Assembly: GCF_902833085.1 (NCBI RefSeq)
Contig: NZ_CADFEB010000003.1
Coordinates: 1-64,000 of the forward strand
Source of the DNA: Burkholderia ubonensis
Lineage (GTDB): Bacteria > Pseudomonadota > Gammaproteobacteria > Burkholderiales > Burkholderiaceae
DNA: 64,000 bases
Direction: 5' to 3'
Position 1 is the stretch's first letter. Each line of letters opens with the position of its first letter. Below are positions 37,981 to 47,216 of the stretch, piece by piece. The notes below the pieces were generated by a model. It was not told where the DNA came from. It worked only from the letters and a program-made list of their open reading frames with translations, and ran no database searches. The position numbers and the translations under genes were made by a program.

Positions 37981-40900
37981 TTACGCGGCCGCCGGCTCGC
38001 GCTGCAGCGCCACCACGTTGACCCGTTCGCCGAACACCGCCTTCACCAGCGGCAGCAGATGGTCGTGGTGCGTGAGGAACAGCACCTGCGTGCGCGTCGA
38101 CAGGTCGCGCAGCGCCTCGAGCCCCGCCTTCGCGCGCGCGTCGTCGAAGTTGATGAACAGGTCGTCGGCAACGAACGGCAGCGCGGTCCGGTTGCGCAGC
38201 TGCAGTTCGAGCGCGGCGATCCGCAACGCCAGGAACAGCTGGTCGCGCGTCCCTTCGCTCATGCCCGTCACCTCGACCGACGCGCCCTTCGTCCGCTTCG
38301 CATGGAGCGCGGGCGGTGTGCGCTCGGTATCGACCGTCAGCCGCGCAAACTCGCCCAGCGTGAGCCCCGCGAAGATTTCCCCGGCGCGCTTGAGCATCGG
38401 CCCCTGCTTCTGGTCGCGATAGCGATCCGTCGCCCACTTCAGCAGCCGGCTCGCCGTCGCGGCCTCCAGATACTGCTCGGCGGCGTCGCCCATCGCGGCC
38501 AGCGCTTCCTGCCGCTTCGCCTCGGCGACGGCCGCATTCGCCTGGCCGTCGATCGCGCCGAACGCCTGCTCCGCGACCACCTGCTTCTGCGCCAGCTCGT
38601 TCAGGCGCCTGCCGACATCGCCCAGCGCCTGCTTCGCCGACTCGAGCAGCGCCGGCACGTCGGCGAGGTCCTGTTCCGCGATCTCGGCCTCGATCGCTTC
38701 CTGCGAAAAGCCGTCGCCATCACGCACGAGCGCCTCCTGCGCCGCATCGACCGACTGCCGCAGCTGACGATGCCGATCGGAGCGCTCGGCGAGCGGCAGC
38801 GCCGCGTCGATCGCCTCCACGCCGGCCATCTCGAGGAGCGGCTGAATCCTGGCGTTCGCGCCCGCAACCGCGGCAACGGCATCGGCAACCTTGCCCTCGG
38901 CGTGCCGGATCGCGTCGTCGGCCCGTTCGATCGCTTTCGCGGTCTCCGTCGCGGCCGCGAGCCGCGCCGTCAGCCGGCGCGCGACTTCCGGCCAGTTGCC
39001 GGCGGCCAGCAGCTCGGGATCGAGCACTTCGGCCAGCCGCCGCGCGTCGCGCTCCAGCGCGGCCAGGTCGGCGCGGATCGCGGCGATGCGGCTGCGCGGC
39101 GCGTCCGCGGCGGCCAGTTCCGCGGCGACGGCGTTCGCCAGCTCGACCGCGCCCTCCGCCGCCGCAAGCGTCACCGCGCTCGTGGTGAGCCGCGCGTCCG
39201 CCAGCGCCTCCCGCCATTGCGCCTGCCACGCGTCATAGGCCACCTGCGCGTGATCGGCTTTCGCCTGTGCGCCCGCACGCGCGCGCTCGACCTGTCGCAC
39301 CTGATCCTCCAGGCTGCCCTGCTGCGCGATCGATTTCTCCGCCGACTGCACGAACGACTCCGCGGCAGCGACGAGCGCCGCGAGCCCGTCGTCGCTGCCG
39401 CGCGACACCGCCCGCAACGCGGACTGCAGCGCCGCCTCGGCCGCCACGCGCGCGGCGCGCGTCGATTCGAGCTCGTGCGCCTGACGCTCGTATTCGGCTT
39501 GCGCGGCAAACACCATTTCGCGCTTCGCCAGCCAGTCGTTCATGTCGGCCAGCGGCATGCCCGGCACGCCGGCGGCCGTCGCGAGCCGCGTCCACGCGTC
39601 CCGGTGCGCGGACAGTTCCTGCTCGCGTTCGCCCACTGCGGCCTGCCTGCGCGTCACGCCGGTACGGGCGGACTCGACCTGCTGCCGCAGCGACTGCAGC
39701 GTCGCCGCCGCCTGCGTCGTGCCGAGCCGGGAATCGACGAGCTCGTCCGCGAGCCGGATCGCGTCGTCGACCGCCGGCGCGCCCGCGTCGAGACCGACCG
39801 CGCCGCGCTTGATGTCGCCCCACGCGCCGTCGCGGCGCGCGCGCGCCGCCAGCACGTCCGCGGTCGTGACGACCTTGTGGTTTTCGGCGAAGTGCTTTTC
39901 CTGCAATTCGAGCCGCTCGAGCTCCTCGCGAGCATGATCCAGCGCGTCACGCGCCGCCGCGACCGCGCCCGCATGCTCGTTGTCGTCCTTTTGCCACGCG
40001 ACGAGCCGCGCCGTCGACGGCAGGTCGAGCGTGCGCAGCGCCGCCACGGGCTTGCGCCACTGCCCGAGCCCGTCGAGCGCGTCCGTCAGCGCGCGTTCCG
40101 CCAGCGCGACCTCGCGCTCGAGCGCCTGCTCCCGCGATGCGCTGTTCCTGAAGCCCTGCGCGTCGGCGAGCGCGATGCGCAGCGCCTCGGGCGCCTCGAC
40201 CGTCGACAGCCGGTCGAGCTGGTCCTGCAGTTGCGCAAGCTCGCGCACCTTCTCGTCGAGCGATTCGCGCGCGCCGATCAGCGCCTGATGCAGTGCGCCG
40301 TGTTCGCGCAGCAGGTTGGTGACCGTCTTCAGCGACAGCGCCTTCGGCAGCGCCGCGCGCAGCGCCGCTTCGTCCGCGGGCCAGCCGAGCTGCGCCGCGG
40401 CGCCGAACGCGGCCAGCAGATGGCGCTCGACTTCCGCGTCGCGCAGCAGCAGATCCTGCGGATGATTCGCGCACGCGCTGCGCAGCCGGTCGAGCGCGTC
40501 GATGTCGGCGGACAGCGCGAGCGCGTCGCCGTCCGCGACGATCGCATCGCGCGCGTGCCGCTTGGCGGCGAGATCGGTGCGCCGCTCTTCCAGCACCTTC
40601 CGCTCCGCCGCGAGATCGCCCTGCGCCTTCAGCAGATCCGCTTGGGCGGTCGGCGGCAGCTCGACGACCGGGCCGAGCTCGGCCAGCGCGGCTTCCTTGA
40701 CCGTCAGCTCCTTCAGATACGGCGCGAGCCGCCGCACGCGCTCGAGCTTCGAGCGCAGCGATTCGAGCCGGCGCTGCTCGGCGCGCGCCCGTTCGATCTC
40801 CTGATCGACGGCTTCGCGGGCCTCCTTGCGGTCGACCCAGTCCCGCGTGCGCACCTGCACCGCCTTCAGTTCGCCCACCGCTTCGTTGAAGGACGTCTCG

Positions 40901-41448
40901 GCCACCGCGAACGCGCTGCCGCTGCGCCGCGGCGCCCACAGCTCGCCCGAGCGCGCTTCCAGCTCCTCGCGCACCGGCCCGAGACTGCCGACGCCCGCCG
41001 CCGATTCGAACAGCACCTGGCCGAGCTTGTCGGACGCATCGAGAATGCTCCTGCCGCCCTCGACCAGCCGCCCGTGATCGAGCCCGAACATCTGCTCGAA
41101 GAATTCCTTGCTCGCGCCGTCGAGGACGGCCGCCAGATAGTCGTCCGGCAGCCGCTCGTCGGCCGGCGTGCGCAGCGGCGTGCGGCCCCTCGCGCGATGG
41201 AACGCCATCTCGCCGGCCGCGCCTTCGAGCACGCCGCCGATCCGCAGCTCCGGCGTGCTGTGGAGGAAATCGAGCGGCGTCTGCAGCTTCATTCCGAACA
41301 GCAGCTCCGACACGGCGGTCCGGATCGTCGACTTGCCGGCCTCGTTGGGCCCGACGATCACATGAAAATCGTGGTCCGCGCGCGGAAAGCCGAGCGCCGC
41401 GTCGGTGAATTTGCCGTACTTGATCAGGTCGAGTCGCTTGATGCGCAT
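37981..41448 (-). CDS. SbcC/YhaN-like SMC-type ATPase
   Basis: 1155 aa. Walker A is VGPNEAGKSTI near residue 31. Long coiled-coil-like arms rich in Ala, Glu, Gln and Arg fill the middle. The C-terminal lobe has the SMC signature (EGTRDQLFLALRIAALEL) and Walker B (ALPFVADDLFINFDD). The pattern fits the YhaN group of Rad50/SbcC relatives, which work with a nuclease partner on DNA ends. The start lies 3 bases after the stop of the nuclease gene, so the pair forms an operon and very probably a complex. Confidence 0.87.
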   Translation of the reverse strand: MRIKRLDLIKYGKFTDAALGFPRADHDFHVIVGPNEAGKSTIRTAVSELLFGMKLQTPLDFLHSTPELRIGGVLEGAAGEMAFHRARGRTPLRTPADERLPDDYLAAVLDGASKEFFEQMFGLDHGRLVEGGRSILDASDKLGQVLFESAAGVGSLGPVREELEARSGELWAPRRSGSAFAVAETSFNEAVGELKAVQVRTRDWVDRKEAREAVDQEIERARAEQRRLESLRSKLERVRRLAPYLKELTVKEAALAELGPVVELPPTAQADLLKAQGDLAAERKVLEERRTDLAAKRHARDAIVADGDALALSADIDALDRLRSACANHPQDLLLRDAEVERHLLAAFGAAAQLGWPADEAALRAALPKALSLKTVTNLLREHGALHQALIGARESLDEKVRELAQLQDQLDRLSTVEAPEALRIALADAQGFRNSASREQALEREVALAERALTDALDGLGQWRKPVAALRTLDLPSTARLVAWQKDDNEHAGAVAAARDALDHAREELERLELQEKHFAENHKVVTTADVLAARARRDGAWGDIKRGAVGLDAGAPAVDDAIRLADELVDSRLGTTQAAATLQSLRQQVESARTGVTRRQAAVGEREQELSAHRDAWTRLATAAGVPGMPLADMNDWLAKREMVFAAQAEYERQAHELESTRAARVAAEAALQSALRAVSRGSDDGLAALVAAAESFVQSAEKSIAQQGSLEDQVRQVERARAGAQAKADHAQVAYDAWQAQWREALADARLTTSAVTLAAAEGAVELANAVAAELAAADAPRSRIAAIRADLAALERDARRLAEVLDPELLAAGNWPEVARRLTARLAAATETAKAIERADDAIRHAEGKVADAVAAVAGANARIQPLLEMAGVEAIDAALPLAERSDRHRQLRQSVDAAQEALVRDGDGFSQEAIEAEIAEQDLADVPALLESAKQALGDVGRRLNELAQKQVVAEQAFGAIDGQANAAVAEAKRQEALAAMGDAAEQYLEAATASRLLKWATDRYRDQKQGPMLKRAGEIFAGLTLGEFARLTVDTERTPPALHAKRTKGASVEVTGMSEGTRDQLFLALRIAALELQLRNRTALPFVADDLFINFDDARAKAGLEALRDLSTRTQVLFLTHHDHLLPLVKAVFGERVNVVALQREPAAA

Positions 41449-41451
41449 CGT

Positions 41452-42702
41452 TCACTCCCCCTGGGCCAGGCGCGCCAGCAACGCGGGGCCGACCTGCTGC
41501 ACCAGTGCCGTCAGCTCGCCGGAGCGCGCCAGCGACAGCAGCGGCACCTCCTCCTTCACCTCGCTGCGCACCTTGCCGACGAACGGCTTCAGGTCGCGTT
41601 CGAGCAGCGCGAGAAATTCCGGATCGTGCGCGGCGTCCGCGAGGATCTGCTTCAGATCCTCCAGCGCCTCGAGCTGCTCGGTCTCGCCATGCGACAGGTC
41701 CATCGCGGACGTCGCGACCTTGACCTTCTCTAGCCACAACCGCTCGTTGCCGATGATGCCGATCTGGTTCAGCACTTCCGCGCGCAGCTGCGTCGCGCGC
41801 CCGAAGAACAGGCCGTGCGCGGGCGTGCGGCCCGTGACCGTCACGCGCACCGCGCGCGGCACGTGGCCGTCGACCGTCAGCAGCGCTTCCAGCGACTGGC
41901 CGATCTTCCGCGCGAGATCGGCGATCGTGACGCAATCGGCCGCATCGACCGCGACGGCCTCCCAGCGCAGCACGTCGAGATACAGGCGCTCGACGCGCGT
42001 CTCGCCGCCCTCGACCGTCACGAGCACCGCGCCGCGCCGGCCCGTCTCGCGGATGTGCCGGCCCTGCAGGTTCCCCGGAAACACGATCGTCGACGGCCCC
42101 GACCATTGCTGGAACTCGTGGACGTGCCCGAGCGCCCAGTAGTCGTAGCCTTTCGCGTGCAGCTCCGCGAGCGTGCAGGGCGCGTAGCTCGCATGCGCCG
42201 TGTAGCCCTCGAGCGCCGTATGCAGCACGCCGATGTTGTAGCAGCCGGGCACGGGTTCCGGATAGCCGAGCGCGAGATTCTCGACGACCGCCTTGTCCTT
42301 GAAGCTCTGCCCGTGCAGCGCCACGTTGAATTCGGGCAGGCGATGGACTTCCGGCTTGCGGTGGCTGAACACCGTGACGTTGTCCGGCAGCGTGAGCTTC
42401 CTGGTCATCTCGCTCTCGGCGTCGTGGTTGCCCCACAGCACGAACGCGCGGATGCCCGCCTTGCGCAGGCGCCCCATCTGCTGGCCGAAGAAGATGCCCG
42501 TGTTGTGATCCTTCCAGTCGCCGTCGTAGAGATCGCCGGCAATGACGAGAAAGGCCACCTCCTCCTCGATCGCGCGGTCCACGAGCTGCCGCAGCGCGTC
42601 GCGCGACGCGTTGCGCAGCTGCGCGGCCGGCGCATCGGGGTAGGCGCTCAGGCCGTGCAGCGGGCTGTCCAGGTGAATGTCTGCCGCGTGGATGAACTTC
42701 AC
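41452..42702 (-). CDS. SbcD/YhaO-like DNA repair exonuclease
   Basis: 416 aa metallophosphoesterase of the Mre11/SbcD/YhaO type. Metal-binding motifs are visible in order: HAADIHLDSP, VIAGDLYDGDW, LWGNHDAES and WALGHVHEFQQW. The length and the DIHLDSPL start suit YhaO. Its partner ATPase follows after 3 bases. Expected activity is Mn-dependent nuclease action on double-strand ends or hairpins. Confidence 0.9.
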   Translation of the reverse strand: MKFIHAADIHLDSPLHGLSAYPDAPAAQLRNASRDALRQLVDRAIEEEVAFLVIAGDLYDGDWKDHNTGIFFGQQMGRLRKAGIRAFVLWGNHDAESEMTRKLTLPDNVTVFSHRKPEVHRLPEFNVALHGQSFKDKAVVENLALGYPEPVPGCYNIGVLHTALEGYTAHASYAPCTLAELHAKGYDYWALGHVHEFQQWSGPSTIVFPGNLQGRHIRETGRRGAVLVTVEGGETRVERLYLDVLRWEAVAVDAADCVTIADLARKIGQSLEALLTVDGHVPRAVRVTVTGRTPAHGLFFGRATQLRAEVLNQIGIIGNERLWLEKVKVATSAMDLSHGETEQLEALEDLKQILADAAHDPEFLALLERDLKPFVGKVRSEVKEEVPLLSLARSGELTALVQQVGPALLARLAQGE

Positions 42703-42739
42703 GACGATTCCTTTGATGCGTAGCGGGGAACGGCCGGTG

Positions 42740-42769
42740 CGCGCTGCCGCCGGGTGCGGCGGCAGCGCG
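42740..42769. terminator. GC-rich hairpin upstream of the exonuclease gene
   Basis: A 12-base perfect stem (CGCGCTGCCGCC and its complement) has a 6-base loop, and GCCGGT/ACCGGC further out can extend the stem. It lies between two minus-strand units. Without a T-run it may be a terminator of the lipoprotein unit or a leader hairpin for the exonuclease gene. Confidence 0.4.
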
Positions 42770-42832
42770 CCGAACCGGCGTCAACCGGCAGATTGTAGTG
42801 GCCAATTCGCTGCGGCACGCAAGGCCCGGCCG

Positions 42833-42988
42833 TCAGTCGAAGTCCTGATAGCCGCCCGGCGCGCCGCAATGCCTGCGCCGGAACACATACGCCGTCGGCG
42901 ATCCGTCCTTGTCGAGCGCGGCAAGGAGGCGATTCCATTCGGATCCTTCCGGCAATCCGGTCGAATGCCGGATCGCCGCGCCGGTCAT
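42833..42988 (-). CDS. 51-aa CbrC (UPF0167)-like C-terminal fragment
   Basis: Small frame ending in LLAALDKDGSPTAYVFRRRHCG and GGYQDFD. This resembles only the last quarter of CbrC/UPF0167 proteins, which are about 195 aa and end in an FRCRHCG-type zinc motif; here the first Cys of that motif is Arg. The upstream 140 or so residues are missing, so it looks like a remnant. However, its ATG overlaps the stop of the lipoprotein gene by 4 bases (ATGA), so it may still be translated. A decayed fragment or a coupled small protein are both possible. Confidence 0.45.
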   Translation of the reverse strand: MTGAAIRHSTGLPEGSEWNRLLAALDKDGSPTAYVFRRRHCGAPGGYQDFD

Positions 42989-43755
42989 TCGCCGCGCGGC
43001 GCGGGCGGCGGCGCATAGCGATCGTCGTTGCCCGGGAACGGATTCGCCTTGCGGCGCAACGCGTCTTCGTCGTCCTTCTGCGCGAACAGCGCGACGCCGA
43101 TCACGCCGACGTTCGCCGTATCGCCGAACTTCGCGTTCGCGACATAGCTGTCCGGCACCGACGCGAACCGGAATGCCGCGACCTCGTCCTGGCTCTTGCG
43201 GAAGCCTTCGATCGTCAGCGTGCGGCCCGGATAGAGCACGTAGCCGCCGTTCGTGTAGCTGCCCGGGCGCCCGGACAGCACGTCGAGCCCGTCGACCGTC
43301 GACACGACCTCGAACGTGCGGCGCCCCTGGTTGCGCAGCACGATCACGTAGCGTGCGCCCTCGACGCCCGCCATGTGCCAGCGGCCGTCGCTGCGCGCGA
43401 CGCGCAGCGGCGCGCCGCGCTCGTCCGCGAAGGACAGCGCGACGTCGCCGTTCGCGAGCGCGACCCGCGTCGGCAGCGTACGCGCCGTTGCGGCGGCCGG
43501 ACGTCCGGGCAGCGCGTCGTTGTAGTAGACCGACGCCACGTCGGTCGGCGCGGTCGGGTTCGCACGCTCGAAATCGACGCGGCGCGTCTCGGAGCGCACC
43601 GCCTCGCCCCATGCGGTGCCGAGCCCGCGACGCTCGCCGGCGTCCGGCGCGGCGGAAGAGGCCGTGGCGGCGGGCGGCGGGAACGACGAACTGCAGGCGG
43701 CAAGCCAGAGCGCGCAGACAAGCGCAAGCAGACGGAACAGGACGGTCATGGTCAT
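42985..43755 (-). CDS. Putative lipoprotein, 256 aa
   Basis: The N-terminus MTMTVLFRLLALVCALWLAAC is a classic lipoprotein signal with a lipobox (LAAC, Cys21). The mature part is Ser/Ala/Pro-rich at first, then mixed beta-like sequence with LPTRVALANGDVALSF and YPGRTLTIEGFRKSQ, and a proline-rich tail. I recognise no enzyme motif. Two start codons are possible (43755 and 43749), and both keep the signal. It is monocistronic except for the coupled 51-aa frame downstream. Confidence 0.75.
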   Translation of the reverse strand: MTMTVLFRLLALVCALWLAACSSSFPPPAATASSAAPDAGERRGLGTAWGEAVRSETRRVDFERANPTAPTDVASVYYNDALPGRPAAATARTLPTRVALANGDVALSFADERGAPLRVARSDGRWHMAGVEGARYVIVLRNQGRRTFEVVSTVDGLDVLSGRPGSYTNGGYVLYPGRTLTIEGFRKSQDEVAAFRFASVPDSYVANAKFGDTANVGVIGVALFAQKDDEDALRRKANPFPGNDDRYAPPPAPRGE

Positions 43756-44000
43756 CGATTCTCGGAATGTTATCGGCCGCGCCGGGGCCCGGGCGCGGCA
43801 TTTTCGTGTCAAATGCCGTCACGATGTCGATCGGACGGGCCGCCATCGGCAACGGGAGCAGCCAGGCCGGCCGCCGGTTGCGATCGGCTCCGCTATTTAA
43901 ACATGGCGCGCGCGGCGCGACGCCGGCCGCCCTAAAGTTCGACGCGCGGGCTGCCGTTAACCGTCGGCAAGTCTTGTACACCAAGCGACACCGGATCCCC

Positions 44001-45443
44001 ATGGACATTACGAGTTGGAAGGAACACGCCCAGCGAACCCTCGCCGGGACAGGCGGCATGCATGAAGCCATCGCGCTGCTCGAGCGCGAACCCGACGAGA
44101 CGGACTGGGAAGCCAACATGCTCCTCGGCATCCTCTACGGGCAGGCGCGCGATCTCGGCAACGCGGTCAAGTTCCTGGACAGGTCCGCGTCGCACAATCC
44201 GCAGAATCCGGACACGATCTTCTTCCTCGGCTGCTTTCGCGCACTGCAGATTCCCGGCTTCCACAAGAGCTGGGCAGTGCGGCGCGATCACGCCCGGCAG
44301 GCGCTCGGCCTGGTCGAAAACTCGCCGAACGCGGCACAATGGCCGCAGCTCAAGCTTTGCCTCGAAATGCTCGCGACGGCGGCCAGCTACGTCGGCCCGC
44401 AGGACGATGCGGAATTCGCGTATCGCTGGCTGATCCGGATCGATCCCGGCAATGCCGGGCATTACGCAAATCTCTCGCAGATCCGCGCCGATGACGACCT
44501 GGACGAGGCCGCCGCGCTGCTGGACAAGGCGCAGTCGCTCAGCCCGAACATCGCGAACCGCAACGATCTCGCGCTGTCGCGCAAGGTGCTGTCGGCCGGG
44601 GAGCGGCGCGCACCGATCGCCCGCGCGAAATACCCGACCACGAAGGAGATGCGCGGCGACCTCGCGAGCGCCATCCGTTCGACCCTGCTCAAGGATTTGC
44701 CGAAGCAGCGCTTCGTCGGCGCAGACACGCGGTTCTTCACGCTCGGCTCGTGCTTCGCGCGGGAGATCGCCACGCGCTTGATCGAGCGCGGCTATCGGGC
44801 CGACTTCTTCGAAGTCGTCGAGCACATCAATTCGAGCTTCGCGAACCGGAGCATGGTCGACTGGGCGCAGGGAAAATGCCACGGCCAGAGCCGCGAGCGC
44901 CTCGACGAGCTGTTCGCATCCCTGAATATCACGCCGGACGGATTGCGCTCGCGCTGGGCCGCGGCGAACGTGTTCATCTACACGCTCGGCGTGGCGCCGG
45001 CGTTTTTCGACAGGCAATCCGGCGAGTTCGTGATGCCGTCGAGCTCGACGTTCGCGTCGCGCGCCTTCGCGGAAATGTACGACTTCCGGACTACGACGGT
45101 GCAGGAGAACCTGGAGAATCTCGAGTACATCGCGTCGTACATGCGCACGTTGAACCCGAACGTGAAGATCGTGATTACCGTGAGCCCGGTGCCGCTGAAG
45201 ACCACGTTCGAATTCAAGTCGGCGATGCAGGCGGACTGCATTTCGAAATCGACGCTGCGCGTCGTCGCCCACGAGTTCGTCACGAAGCATCCGGACGTCG
45301 TCTACTGGCCGAGCTTCGAGGTCGTGCGCTGGCTCGGCGGGCATGTCGGCCCGTTCTACGGCAATGACGACGATGCCGCCCTTCACGTCGGCGACGACGT
45401 GGTCAAGGCCATCACCGACCTGTTCATCGAACACTATTCCTGA
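44001..45443 (+). CDS. TPR-GSCFA domain protein
   Basis: 480 aa. The first 200 residues are helical with TPR-like repeats (ALLEREPDETDWEANMLLGI, LKFLDRSASHNPQNP). The second half holds the GSCFA domain: FTLGSCFAREIA near 250, then VEHINSSF, and ITVSPVPLKTTF with a later His/Asp region, as in SGNH-hydrolase relatives. GSCFA proteins are of unknown function and are often near cell-surface or polysaccharide genes, which is not the case here. ATG 44001 is the first start in frame with coding bias. Confidence 0.8.
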   Translation: MDITSWKEHAQRTLAGTGGMHEAIALLEREPDETDWEANMLLGILYGQARDLGNAVKFLDRSASHNPQNPDTIFFLGCFRALQIPGFHKSWAVRRDHARQALGLVENSPNAAQWPQLKLCLEMLATAASYVGPQDDAEFAYRWLIRIDPGNAGHYANLSQIRADDDLDEAAALLDKAQSLSPNIANRNDLALSRKVLSAGERRAPIARAKYPTTKEMRGDLASAIRSTLLKDLPKQRFVGADTRFFTLGSCFAREIATRLIERGYRADFFEVVEHINSSFANRSMVDWAQGKCHGQSRERLDELFASLNITPDGLRSRWAAANVFIYTLGVAPAFFDRQSGEFVMPSSSTFASRAFAEMYDFRTTTVQENLENLEYIASYMRTLNPNVKIVITVSPVPLKTTFEFKSAMQADCISKSTLRVVAHEFVTKHPDVVYWPSFEVVRWLGGHVGPFYGNDDDAALHVGDDVVKAITDLFIEHYS

Positions 45444-45474
45444 CCGGGCCCGGCGCGCCGCCCGGCCGGCCGTC

Positions 45475-46086
45475 TCAAGGCGGCGGCCAACCGAGCCGCC
45501 ACGTCAGGTTGCGGCGCGCGCGCGCTTCGCAGCACGCGTGGAACAGATCGGTATGATAGATCCGCGGACGCGCCAGCAGATCGCCGAGGATCGCGCGGAC
45601 CTGACGGTCGTACGTGCGATCGTCGAGGTCCGGGCGCTCGGCGCGCAGCCGCAGCCCGTCTTCGCGAAAACGGCTGCGCGTCGCGCCCAGCACCGCGAGA
45701 TCGATGTCCACCACGAAGCGCACATCCTGCTCCGCCGGCACGACGTGGTGCTGCGTCGCCAGGATCATGTCGCGTATGCGCTCGCCCGCCGCGATGCGCC
45801 CCGCCGCCCAGTGCCGGAACCAGTCGGCGCTACGCGCCTCGTTGTCGCGGGCGCCGGGCCGATAGATCACGTCGTGGCACCACAGCGCGAGCTCCACGCT
45901 GTCGGGATGCGGCACCACGCCGCGCGCCCGGTCGAGATCGCGCAGGCAGCGGCGGATATGGCGCAGCGTGTGATAGTGACGCGCCGCTTCGCCATAGCGC
46001 CGTGCAAGGTCCGCATAGACGGCTTCGGCATCGAGGCCGCCGCTACGGGTCCACAATGCGACGAAGCGCGCCTGCGTCTGGCTCAT
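45475..46086 (-). CDS. HD-superfamily phosphohydrolase
   Basis: 203 aa. YHTLRHI near residue 40, LALWCHDVIY near 68 (the HD pair), an ATQHHV stretch and VDIDLAVLG near 128 form the metal site seen in the group annotated as predicted metal-dependent HD phosphohydrolases. The substrate is unknown. Its stop lies 31 bases from the stop of the convergent GSCFA gene, and its start is 29 bases from the patatin gene stop, so it may be co-transcribed with the patatin gene. Confidence 0.82.
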   Translation of the reverse strand: MSQTQARFVALWTRSGGLDAEAVYADLARRYGEAARHYHTLRHIRRCLRDLDRARGVVPHPDSVELALWCHDVIYRPGARDNEARSADWFRHWAAGRIAAGERIRDMILATQHHVVPAEQDVRFVVDIDLAVLGATRSRFREDGLRLRAERPDLDDRTYDRQVRAILGDLLARPRIYHTDLFHACCEARARRNLTWRLGWPPP

Positions 46087-46114
46087 CCCGGTTCCCTCGC
46101 GTCACCGCGCCCGC

Positions 46115-47164
46115 TCAAAGAAATTCCTTGCGGATGTCGATGCTCGACCGCTCGCCGACATGCCGGTAGTTCTGCGCGAGCCACGCGTCCGCTTCGCGCC
46201 GCCCGTTGTCGCGCAGTCCGCACAGGAAATCCCAGTCCGCGTTGTACTTGCTGGAGACGCTGAGCGCGCACATCGCTTCGTCGGAGCGGATCGAGTGAAT
46301 CCGCATTTCCTTCATCTCGCCGCGGGCGAGCTTGCCTTGCTGGATCAGTTCGGTGACGAACGCGATCGCGCGCATCTCGCGCATCAGCGACGAATTGAAG
46401 CTGATCTCGTTGATGCGGTTGAGGATGTCCGCCGCCGTCACCGGCACCCCTGGGCGAACGAGCGGGTTGATGTGCACGATCACGACGTCCTGCGTGTCGC
46501 AGTGGTAGATCAGCGGATAGATCGCGGGATTGCCCATGTAGCCGCCGTCCCAATAATGCTGGCCGTCGATCGTGATCGCATGGAACAGGGTCGGCACGCA
46601 GGCCGACGCCAGCACGGCTTCCGCGCAGACGTCGTCGCCCGAGAAGATCCGTATCTTGCCGGTCTCGACGTTGGTCGCGCTCAGGTAGAGGCAGATCGGG
46701 CAGCGCTTTCTCAGCCCGTCGAAATCGACGTGCCGCTCCAGCACCTCGCGCAGCGGGTTCAGGTTGTGCGGATTGAACTGGTACGGCGAGAAGATCCGCA
46801 GCACCATGTCCGCGAACGCATACAGCGGCGAGTGGTCGAGCCCGAAGCTGTGCGTGCCCTTCAGCCAGGGCATCCAGCGCAGCGGATTGTATTGCTCGGC
46901 CGACTCCGCGACCGCGCGCCAGAAATCGTGCAGCGCGCCGCGAGCGGCGGCCTCGCCGCCCTGCAGCAGGCCATGCGCGAGCACGGCGGCATTCATCGCG
47001 CCGGCGCTGGTCGCGCTGACGCCTTCGATGGACAGCCGGCCGTCCTCGAGCAGGCGATCCAGCACGCCCCACGTGAACGCGCCGTGCATGCCGCCGCCCT
47101 GCAACGCCAGCGCGACCGGCTTGCGTTCGTCACGTTCGCGGTGCCCTTCGCTCGTCGTGGCCAT
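46115..47164 (-). CDS. Patatin-like phospholipase
   Basis: 349 aa. LALQGGGMHGAFTWGVLD holds the oxyanion glycine box (residues about 18-35). The nucleophile Ser is in ATSAGAMNA, with Thr in place of the usual first Gly of GxSxG. The catalytic Asp lies in WDGGYMGNP. There is no signal peptide, so it is a cytoplasmic or type-secreted lipid acyl hydrolase. The gene follows the large cyclase gene after 52 bases in the same direction. Confidence 0.88.
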   Translation of the reverse strand: MATTSEGHRERDERKPVALALQGGGMHGAFTWGVLDRLLEDGRLSIEGVSATSAGAMNAAVLAHGLLQGGEAAARGALHDFWRAVAESAEQYNPLRWMPWLKGTHSFGLDHSPLYAFADMVLRIFSPYQFNPHNLNPLREVLERHVDFDGLRKRCPICLYLSATNVETGKIRIFSGDDVCAEAVLASACVPTLFHAITIDGQHYWDGGYMGNPAIYPLIYHCDTQDVVIVHINPLVRPGVPVTAADILNRINEISFNSSLMREMRAIAFVTELIQQGKLARGEMKEMRIHSIRSDEAMCALSVSSKYNADWDFLCGLRDNGRREADAWLAQNYRHVGERSSIDIRKEFL

Positions 47165-47216
47165 CTTCGGTCTCCCGTCATGATGCCGGTTTGCGCCGGC
47201 CGCACGCGCATGCGGC

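Noticed and set aside
37900..41733. 1277-codon plus-strand frame over the SbcC-like gene
   Set aside because: The minus-strand frame has Walker A, SMC signature and Walker B; the plus frame is Arg/Leu/Gln-rich without motifs.
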